From contig MFAZ01000046.1 in NCBI GenBank assembly GCA_001776335.1, positions 1-5,155 of the forward strand: a stretch of 5,155 nt of DNA, given 5' to 3'. The translations under genes were made by a program, and so were the position numbers. The notes under the pieces were generated by a model. The model saw only the letters and a list, made by a program, of their open reading frames with translations, did not search any database and was not told the DNA's origin. Below, piece by piece: positions 1-4,578 of the stretch; position 1 is the stretch's first letter; every line of letters starts with the position of its first letter. The stretch comes from Candidatus Curtissbacteria bacterium RIFCSPHIGHO2_01_FULL_41_11 (GTDB lineage: Bacteria; Patescibacteriota; Microgenomatia; Curtissbacterales; GWA2-41-24).

Positions 1-1
1 T

Positions 2-736
2 TCCGGTGTAATTACAGCGACTACTTCATGGCAACTGGTAGATACGGGAACGCCCGATACTTTAGATACGACTACAACCGTTAGTTTTGTCAAAAATGGT
101 GCAAACGGAAGTTTTATTCAATGGGCGCCTGGTGCCGGCAATAGCACTGCAGAAACTGCAAACTGTAGCGACACAAGTTACGATGGCCGAGGTTGGATCT
201 GGGATACCCAATTCGGTGACACCGGACAAATTGCCTCGGGTACCTGGCAATTTACGATTAGGGAGTCTGACGATAATGCTAATCCTGCAGGAGACTGGGA
301 TGTTTGTGTTTGGAAGGTATCTGTAAGTGGCGGTTCGATTTCTGCGGCAACTTTATTATTTGAAACTTTCGACGGTACAAACCATATGACAGGTTGGCCG
401 ACAACCGATATTTTTGATGCTACTGTTAGCAATCCGACTGCGACGACGGCTACTGTCGGGCCTTTCACTCTTAGTAATCAGTATATTTACGCCGAGTATT
501 ACTATCATGGCTCGTCTGATACCGGTCAGGGAGGGACAAGAAGCGTAACTCTTGCAACCGGAGATGTTACCGAAGCAAACGATCCTAAGATTGTTACTCC
601 CACAATTACTATTCCAGAAAATGTAGTCTTTTTGGTTGCTATGGCACCTTTTATTCCAATCACCGTGATGTGGATGAGAAAGAAGTGGAAAGTGGAAAGT
701 GGAAAGTGGAAAGTCGGGGGAGGATATTTTGGCTAA
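2..736 (+). CDS. Secreted surface protein, 3' part, with IPEN-type C-terminal exosortase sorting signal
   Basis: The reading frame is open from the window's left edge to the TAA at 734-736, giving the last 244 residues; the start lies outside. The sequence is rich in Thr, Ser, Gly, Asp and aromatic residues with alternating hydrophobic positions, as in beta-sandwich surface domains. Two cysteines (fragment residues 55 and 102) could form a disulfide. The C-terminus shows a tripartite signal: IPEN at residues 204-207, a hydrophobic helix at about 208-224, and a basic cluster at 226-230 (RKKWK). This matches the layout of PEP-CTERM and related signals processed by exosortases and archaeosortases, in which the enzyme is thought to cut near the short motif. 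The putative enzyme is the next gene, overlapping by 8 bp. A tail of about 14 residues after the basic cluster is unusual and is largely encoded by a 7-bp tandem repeat. I do not recognise the specific protein; the sorting-substrate role is inferred from the C-terminus and the neighbour. Confidence 0.8.
   Translation, partial: SGVITATTSWQLVDTGTPDTLDTTTTVSFVKNGANGSFIQWAPGAGNSTAETANCSDTSYDGRGWIWDTQFGDTGQIASGTWQFTIRESDDNANPAGDWDVCVWKVSVSGGSISAATLLFETFDGTNHMTGWPTTDIFDATVSNPTATTATVGPFTLSNQYIYAEYYYHGSSDTGQGGTRSVTLATGDVTEANDPKIVTPTITIPENVVFLVAMAPFIPITVMWMRKKWKVESGKWKVGGGYFG
684..714 (+). repeat. 7-bp tandem repeat AGTGGAA, 4.4 copies, in coding sequence
   Basis: Four exact AGTGGAA units (684-690, 691-697, 698-704, 705-711) are followed by a partial AGT. 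The array lies inside the 3' end of the surface-protein gene, where it encodes the tail after the basic cluster, and just ahead of the exosortase ribosome binding site. Seven is not a multiple of three, so a change of one unit shifts the reading frame of everything downstream in the substrate gene. Similar purine-rich short tandem repeats are prone to slipped-strand change; actual variation here is not shown. Confidence 0.9.
716..723 (+). promoter_or_regulatory. Strong ribosome binding site deciding a TTG start
   Basis: GGGGGAGG lies five bases ahead of TTG at 729-731. This is near-ideal Shine-Dalgarno spacing. It favours TTG 729 over the in-frame GTG at 699, which sits inside the tandem repeat and would add ten low-complexity residues. 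Confidence 0.7.
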
Positions 737-1277
737 ACAAAAGAATGTTTTTATTATAATTTTTGGTGCATTAACGTTGCTTATGCTGGTGTTGCCGTTT
801 ATGGTGTCATTTAACGATTTTTTGACAGGAGTTATTGAGAGAAACTTTCTTTACGAATGGACCGCGCAGAACATAGTACCAATTGAAGCGAAGATGATGG
901 GGGTACTTCTTATGCCCTTTGGCTATAAATACGCATTTTCACCTTCAAATTCAACAATTGTAGTTAACGGTATCAATATGGGGATTACCTGGAATTGTAT
1001 AGGCTGGCAGAGTTTTTTGTTGCTTTTGGTAACCATGCTAGTAGGCTTAAGGGGTAAATATACTAAGCTGTCAATTGCCGCGGTTGTCTCAATCGGGATT
1101 TTAGGGACTTTTTGGCTTAATATTTTAAGAATGATTTTTACTGTACTTTTAGCTGTACATTTAGCTCCGGTTTTTAGATTTGTCTTTCATGATTATCTAG
1201 CGGCGATAACGACGATTGTCTGGCTTTTTGGCTTCTGGGGGTTTGCCTACGCGTTTGTTTTGGAGGAAAAGTCCTAA
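729..1277 (+). CDS. Exosortase/archaeosortase-family transpeptidase-like membrane protein
   Basis: From the TTG start the product is 182 aa, an integral membrane protein with several hydrophobic segments (about 7-27, 95-108, 114-130, 132-147, 155-178). The family is defined by invariant Cys, Arg and His in membrane-associated motifs. Here they are C90 (WNCIGWQS), R134 in NILR (131-134) and H154 in FH (153-154), in the order and spacing expected of exosortases. Such enzymes recognise a C-terminal motif-helix-basic signal on exported proteins and are thought to cut it and transfer the protein to an envelope acceptor. The substrate is probably the upstream product, which carries such a signal and whose stop codon the start overlaps by 8 bp. 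The Cys motif is unusual: the common form resembles C-S-G. At 182 aa the protein is on the short side, with no extra periplasmic domain. An alternative GTG start at 699 is less likely. I am confident of the family, but not of a named subtype. Confidence 0.86.
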   Translation: MAKQKNVFIIIFGALTLLMLVLPFMVSFNDFLTGVIERNFLYEWTAQNIVPIEAKMMGVLLMPFGYKYAFSPSNSTIVVNGINMGITWNCIGWQSFLLLLVTMLVGLRGKYTKLSIAAVVSIGILGTFWLNILRMIFTVLLAVHLAPVFRFVFHDYLAAITTIVWLFGFWGFAYAFVLEEKS

Positions 1278-1317
1278 AGTTGTTTAGATGTTAAAATTGG
1301 AATAGGTATAAATATAG

Positions 1318-3165
1318 ATGTTGGATTTTATCTACGATTTTCGATTCCGCATATTTTTGCTAATTTCCGTGGTCGTTCTGCCGCTTTTAATACTGACACT
1401 TGTATTTGGGTTTACCCAGAGAAAGTATGCCCGGGCACAAGCACTTGATAATTCAAGGTCTTTTGTGAATGTCCTTTTAGACGAGCAGGAAGATTCAATA
1501 GTTGAAACACGAAGTTTAATTAAGCTTCTTTCACAGGTGCCAGAGATTGTCGGTCCAAATAAAAATTTATGTCAAAATTTTCTTTCCCGTTTGATTGCCG
1601 AAAACCCCCAGTATCTTAATTTAGGGACAGTAAACCTAAAAGGGGATATTGATTGTTCGGCTCTTTCAACCTTACAGGGAATAAATGTTTCCGACAGATT
1701 ATATATACAGAAAGCTTTCGCAAAAGGGGATTTTTCAATTTCAGATTATCAAATTAGTAGAACTACAGGAAAACCTTCGCTTAATTTTGCTTATCCCATC
1801 ACTGACAACAGGGGCGATATTTCCGGTTTGTTTGTTGCGGTATCGGATCTCAAGTGGATTTCGGAAAGGGCGGGACTTTCAAATTTACCGGCAAATTCTT
1901 CCGTAACCATTGTTGATAGAAATGCCGTTGTTCTTGCCCGCTATCCGGATCATGAAATTTGGGTTGGTCGCGAAATCGGGGAAGAGATTCTTGCCCAAAA
2001 AATAATTATGTCTGAATCAGGAGATTTTTTTGAACTCGCAGGAATTGATGGTGTGGAAAGACTTTATTTGGTAAATAAGATATCAGCGACCGAGGAAAAT
2101 TCCGGTTATTTGGCTGTCGGTGTCCCAAAAGAGAAAATCTATGGTCAGATTAACGATATGGTATTGCGAATTTTTGCCGGCATGATTTTATTTCTTATGC
2201 TTGGGTTTGTGTTTGTCTGGTTTTATGGAAGGAGATCAATTATTTTGCCAATTGAAGCGCTTATTGCCGCGGCTGAAAGATACAGAAACGGTGATCTGGA
2301 AGCAAGGGTTTCGACTTTCCATAAAAAAGGAGAACTTGGTGAACTTTCGCAAACCTTTAACAATATGGCGGAGTCTTTACAGAGACAAATTATCAAAATT
2401 GAGCAGGCAAAAATCGTTTTAGAAAATGAGTTGAGACATAAGACTGAGCTTGAGAAGAAGGAGAGAGATTTTGTTTCGATGGCTTCACATGACTTACAAA
2501 CCCCGCTGGCACTTGTGCGTGGTTATATATCAATGCTCGCTTCCGGGAAGTGGGGGAAAATGGATAAGACAATCAATCAATACCTGTCTGCGGCTTTGAG
2601 TGGGGTAGACAGGATGAATAAATTAATTCGCGATTTACTGATGACATCCCGAATTGAGGCTGGTAAAATGCTTTTTGAGAAAACCGCCTTTGATGTTGAT
2701 GAGGAAATTCGAACGGTTTGCACAAAATTAGCATCAATTGCCGCAGGTCATGGACTAAAATTTAGTTTTGGGCCCCGCCGCAGGCTATTTGTTCTTGCAG
2801 ATAGAGATAGATTTTCGGAGGTTGTCACTAATTTGGTAGATAATGCAATTAAATATACGGAAAAAGGCGGTATTGTGGTTAAAGTTTCAAAAGCAGGGGG
2901 ATTTGCGCATGTATCTGTTTCCGATACGGGTATTGGGATAAGAAAGGCAGTTTTGCCTCACGTTTTTGATAAGTTTTATTTTTCGGAAAATTTTGTTTCC
3001 AAAGAACGCGAGTCAACCGGGCTGGGTCTTTATATTGCCAAATCTTTAATTTCTGCGATGGGTGGTACAATAGATGTAGAAAGCGAGATAGGAAAAGGTA
3101 GCAAGTTTACCTTAACCTTGCCCCTCGCTGACGCTCGGGGCAAGCCCCTAAAAACAGGACAATGA
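1318..3165 (+). CDS. Membrane sensor histidine kinase (double-Cache-like sensor, HAMP, HisKA, HATPase)
   Basis: This 615-aa two-component sensor kinase senses an extracytoplasmic signal and autophosphorylates on His. Domains in order: TM1 about 10-32; an extracytoplasmic domain about 33-280 resembling double Cache sensors (DRLYIQKAF at 127-134 region, GKPSLNFAYP at 151-160, ILD-like VTIVDRN near 196-202); TM2 about 283-303; HAMP about 304-357; a short coiled coil about 357-382; HisKA with the H-box SHDLQTPL and phospho-acceptor H391; then HATPase_c with N-box N505/N509, G1 DTGIG (536-540), F-box VFDKFY (549-554) and G2 GLGL (568-571). All catalytic boxes are intact. The start is ATG 1318: an in-frame ATG at 1288 hits TAG at 1303. 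The ribosome binding site is weak (AGG at 1304-1306). The gene follows the exosortase by 40 bp and overlaps the receiver gene by ATGA, so it is probably co-transcribed with both. The last ~12 residues (ADARGKPLKTGQ) lie beyond the normal end of the ATPase fold and are largely encoded by a palindrome. Confidence 0.95.
   Translation: MLDFIYDFRFRIFLLISVVVLPLLILTLVFGFTQRKYARAQALDNSRSFVNVLLDEQEDSIVETRSLIKLLSQVPEIVGPNKNLCQNFLSRLIAENPQYLNLGTVNLKGDIDCSALSTLQGINVSDRLYIQKAFAKGDFSISDYQISRTTGKPSLNFAYPITDNRGDISGLFVAVSDLKWISERAGLSNLPANSSVTIVDRNAVVLARYPDHEIWVGREIGEEILAQKIIMSESGDFFELAGIDGVERLYLVNKISATEENSGYLAVGVPKEKIYGQINDMVLRIFAGMILFLMLGFVFVWFYGRRSIILPIEALIAAAERYRNGDLEARVSTFHKKGELGELSQTFNNMAESLQRQIIKIEQAKIVLENELRHKTELEKKERDFVSMASHDLQTPLALVRGYISMLASGKWGKMDKTINQYLSAALSGVDRMNKLIRDLLMTSRIEAGKMLFEKTAFDVDEEIRTVCTKLASIAAGHGLKFSFGPRRRLFVLADRDRFSEVVTNLVDNAIKYTEKGGIVVKVSKAGGFAHVSVSDTGIGIRKAVLPHVFDKFYFSENFVSKERESTGLGLYIAKSLISAMGGTIDVESEIGKGSKFTLTLPLADARGKPLKTGQ
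3117..3144. repeat. REP-like palindrome inside the 3' end of the kinase gene
   Basis: CTTGCCCC (3117-3124) and GGGGCAAG (3137-3144) are perfect 8-bp inverted arms around a 12-base centre, TCGCTGACGCTC, which can add two more G-C pairs. It is much more GC-rich than its surroundings. It encodes the kinase's non-conserved C-terminal tail just after the conserved GSKFTLTLPL end of the ATPase domain. Short GC-rich palindromes of this kind are typical of dispersed REP-like repeats. No second copy lies in this window, so the repeat status is inferred. Confidence 0.55.
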
Positions 3166-3539
3166 ATAAAGTTTTACTTATAGAAGACGACTTGCCGCTG
3201 GTTCGCATGTACCAAATTGTCTTGCAAGAAGCCGGTTTTGAAGTTATCACTGCACTTGACGGAGAAGAAGGCCTGGAAAAGATTAAGCGTGACAAGCCTG
3301 ATATGGTGCTTCTGGATTTGGTGCTGCCCAAAAAGGACGGACGATCTGTATTAAAAGAAATTAACCAGGACAGTGAGTTGTCTAAAATCCCAGTTTGCTG
3401 CCTGTCTGTTCTGCATCAGAAAGAAGATATAGATGCGGCAAAACATCTGGGAGCACGAGAATTTCTGGTGAAAACTGAAGTAGATCCTGCCGATATCGTA
3501 AGAACGATTAAAAAGCATCTTAAGTCTTCCCCAAGCTAA
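3162..3539 (+). CDS. Single-domain (CheY-like) response regulator
   Basis: The 125-aa product is one receiver domain with no output domain. Visible key residues are the acidic pocket E8-D9-D10, the phospho-acceptor D52 (VLLDLVLP), the switch Ser S82 and the conserved K104 (FLVKT). It probably accepts phosphate from the kinase encoded immediately upstream. The ATG at 3162 overlaps the kinase TGA as ATGA, which indicates translational coupling; AGGA at 3156-3159 is too close to be a strong ribosome binding site. With no DNA-binding or enzymatic domain, it must act by protein contact or pass phosphate onward. The 3' end overlaps the convergent membrane-protein gene by 20 bp. Confidence 0.95.
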   Translation: MNKVLLIEDDLPLVRMYQIVLQEAGFEVITALDGEEGLEKIKRDKPDMVLLDLVLPKKDGRSVLKEINQDSELSKIPVCCLSVLHQKEDIDAAKHLGAREFLVKTEVDPADIVRTIKKHLKSSPS

Positions 3540-4107
3540 ACCTGATTGCCAAATAGGACCAAAGCCAGTAGAAAAAGGTGAGGCTGGCAAATAACAAAAC
3601 GAAATTGGCTGCAAGAGAAAAATTTTGGATTCCCCGAACTTTTTCCAGATGATTAAAAAATTCGCTAATTGAAAGCAGCCCGAAACCAGAAATTAGCGGG
3701 ATGAGGTCTTTGTGCTTTGTTGAATAAGAAATTTGCAGAATGACCACTGAGATTAAAAATGACTGGACGGCAAGAAGAGCATAGTTTTTTAAAAAGAATA
3801 TTGAAATTATGCCTATGATTGTTAAGAGCTGAAGCTTTGAGTGATAGTCCAACAGATATGATGCAAGTATTAACCAGAGGGCAGAGCTTTGAAGCCAGAA
3901 CTCAAGATTTGAAAAATTAGCATTAAAAATACCCTGTGTGAGCCTGAAGAAGAAGGCCAAAGTCAGCAAAGAAAATGCCAGAAACTTTAAGAAACTTTTA
4001 ACCTCAAATCTTAAACTTAAGGCGTCTATATAAAGCCAGATAATGGCAGCAAATATAGATGTGATAGCGAAATAGGAAACAATTGAAATTATTTGCACTA
4101 ATTTCAT
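3520..4107 (-). CDS. Hypothetical membrane protein with about seven transmembrane segments
   Basis: The 195-aa product is very hydrophobic, with likely membrane helices at about 5-28, 38-57, 67-86, 92-108, 111-128, 134-151 and 163-187, and short basic or polar loops. I see no catalytic motif and do not recognise a family. The overall size and aromatic-rich last helix (FFYWLWSYL) are reminiscent of 7TM sensor-type domains found at the N-terminus of signalling proteins, but this one has no cytoplasmic output domain. It converges with the receiver gene and overlaps its last 20 bp, so a link to the two-component pair is possible but not shown. The start at 4107 (ATG) has no clear Shine-Dalgarno; a GTG at codon 4 is an alternative. 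A palindrome lies 17 bp upstream. The long hydrophobic pattern with coherent loops supports a real gene. Confidence 0.75.
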   Translation of the reverse strand: MKLVQIISIVSYFAITSIFAAIIWLYIDALSLRFEVKSFLKFLAFSLLTLAFFFRLTQGIFNANFSNLEFWLQSSALWLILASYLLDYHSKLQLLTIIGIISIFFLKNYALLAVQSFLISVVILQISYSTKHKDLIPLISGFGLLSISEFFNHLEKVRGIQNFSLAANFVLLFASLTFFYWLWSYLAIRFSLGKT

Positions 4108-4123
4108 CTTAGCAGATTTGTTT

Positions 4124-4154
4124 TTCTGCGAGCCTTTTATATTCGCTCGCAGAA
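4124..4154. repeat. 10-bp perfect inverted repeat upstream of the minus-strand gene
   Basis: TTCTGCGAGC (4124-4133) and GCTCGCAGAA (4145-4154) are exact inverted arms around an 11-base AT-rich centre. The centre contains TATAAA on the minus strand (4136-4141), a possible -10 box for the membrane-protein gene that starts at 4107. The arrangement would suit either an operator around a promoter or an RNA hairpin. No matching -35 is visible. Confidence 0.6.
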
Positions 4155-4196
4155 CACCGTGGACTTATAGTCCACGGATGAATGCGAGAGCGAATA
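4140..4196. repeat. Nested palindromic element with CCGTGGACT hairpin core
   Basis: The core CCGTGGACT (4157-4165), loop TAT, AGTCCACGG (4169-4177) is a perfect 9-bp hairpin. It is enclosed by an outer stem: TATTCGCT plus CGCA (4140-4151) pairs with TGCG plus AGCGAATA (4183-4196), with a two-base bulge at 4187-4188. No U-run follows on either strand, so it does not look like a terminator. Design matches the hairpin at 4250-4270. Confidence 0.75.
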
Positions 4197-4249
4197 CATA
4201 CTTGCGAGGACTAGGGTATCTGCTCGCTCATGTAAACTTAAAGAAAATA

Positions 4250-4270
4250 CCGAGGACTCTTAGTCCTCGG
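4250..4270. repeat. Second palindrome of the same design, CCGAGGACT hairpin
   Basis: CCGAGGACT (4250-4258), loop CTT, AGTCCTCGG (4262-4270) is a perfect 9-bp hairpin. It matches the 4157-4177 core except at one stem pair (T-A there, A-T here) and in the three-base loop. Both arms changed together, so pairing appears to have been kept. Confidence 0.8.
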
Positions 4271-4347
4271 AAGTTTATAGACGTCTGAAGTCCGGAAAAT
4301 TTAAAAGATGATGTTGTATAAGATCGAGCGGTAGATTTTTAAATCCC

Positions 4348-4374
4348 AAGGAGTATTTTATGTCTGAAAAGTAG
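4348..4374 (+). other. Four-codon mini reading frame with ideal ribosome binding site
   Basis: AAGGAG (4348-4353), six bases of spacing, then ATG at 4360 and three more codons (M-S-E-K) before TAG at 4372-4374. The ribosome binding site is better than that of most real genes in this window, yet the product would be four residues. It may be a leader peptide, a remnant of a decayed gene's start, or chance. The terminator-like hairpin begins at the last base of the stop codon. Confidence 0.35.
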
Positions 4375-4393
4375 GGCAAAAGGGCCCTTTTTT
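4374..4393 (+). terminator. Short intrinsic-terminator-like hairpin with T-run
   Basis: GGGC (4374-4377), six-base loop AAAAGG, GCCC (4384-4387), then six T (4388-4393). The stem is only four G-C pairs, so strength is uncertain. The same segment also reads as a symmetric palindrome, AAAAGGGCCCTTTT (4378-4391). It lies about 185 bp before the HTH gene and could end a short upstream transcript or act as an attenuator. Confidence 0.5.
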
Positions 4394-4411
4394 GCGTTCA
4401 AAAAGCAGGTA

Positions 4412-4538
4412 AATTAACTTATAGTAGTACCGGAAAGTCCGATAGTTTTATAGAAAGAATCTTATAGTACTGAAGCATATTGCAGACTTTTCAGCCTTAA
4501 TTAACTTATATAGGATACTGTAATCTTTAGTCTTATAG
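4412..4538. repeat. Cluster of CTTATAG direct repeats
   Basis: CTTATAG occurs at 4418-4424, 4461-4467 and 4532-4538, with a near copy CTTATATAG at 4505-4513. Two copies share the longer 12-mer AATTAACTTATA (4412-4423 and 4499-4510). Three copies continue into a TA(G)TAC- or ATACTG-like trailer. The first three are spaced about 43-44 bp apart. They lie just upstream of the HTH gene, so protein-binding sites are possible, although AT-rich sequence makes chance copies easier. Confidence 0.4.
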
Positions 4539-4550
4539 GCATTTGACGGC

Positions 4551-4571
4551 TGTTACCCGATAATGGTAACA
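4551..4571. promoter_or_regulatory. Operator-like inverted repeat before the HTH gene
   Basis: TGTTACC (4551-4557), seven-base spacer CGATAAT, GGTAACA (4565-4571) is a perfect 7-bp inverted repeat ending seven bases ahead of the ATG at 4579. The position would overlap the translation start region and the spacing suits a dimeric DNA-binding protein; alternatively the RNA hairpin could limit translation. A role in autoregulation by the downstream HTH protein is only a guess. Confidence 0.5.
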
Positions 4572-4578
4572 CTAAATT

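Larger units (their letters stand above)
4108..4578. other. 471-bp divergent intergenic region, structured, no full gene
   Basis: This gap separates the divergently transcribed membrane-protein gene (-) and HTH gene (+). I found no open frame with gene-like composition. It holds inverted repeats near 4124-4270, a mini reading frame and terminator-like hairpin at 4348-4393, CTTATAG repeats at 4412-4538, and an operator-like inverted repeat at 4551-4571, each listed separately. Promoters for both flanking genes should lie here, but no convincing -35/-10 pair is visible. Confidence 0.7.

Noticed and set aside
699..728. GTG at 699 as the exosortase start
   Set aside because: It lies within the 7-bp repeat, gives low-complexity residues, and lacks a proper ribosome binding site; TTG 729 has GGGGGAGG at ideal spacing.
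1280..1317. Upstream start (ATG 1288) or promoter for the kinase gene
   Set aside because: The frame from 1288 meets TAG at 1303. TTGTTT and TATAAAT are present but about 21 bases apart, too far for a convincing promoter.
3107..3331. 74-aa minus-strand frame ending in CPERQRG-like residues
   Set aside because: It is antisense to the kinase end and receiver, and its C-terminus is just the translated palindrome at 3117-3144.
4157..4270. The two 9-bp hairpins as intrinsic terminators
   Set aside because: Neither is followed by a T-run on either strand, and both lie between divergent genes where terminators for the flanking genes are not expected.
4124..4540. CRISPR array in the repeat-rich gap
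   Set aside because: Repeats are short, differ in sequence and spacing, and there are no uniform spacers or cas genes.
4543..4564. TTGACG (4543-4548) with GATAAT (4559-4564) as a promoter for the HTH gene
   Set aside because: Spacing is only 10 bases, far below the usual 16-18, and GATAAT is in the centre of the inverted repeat.
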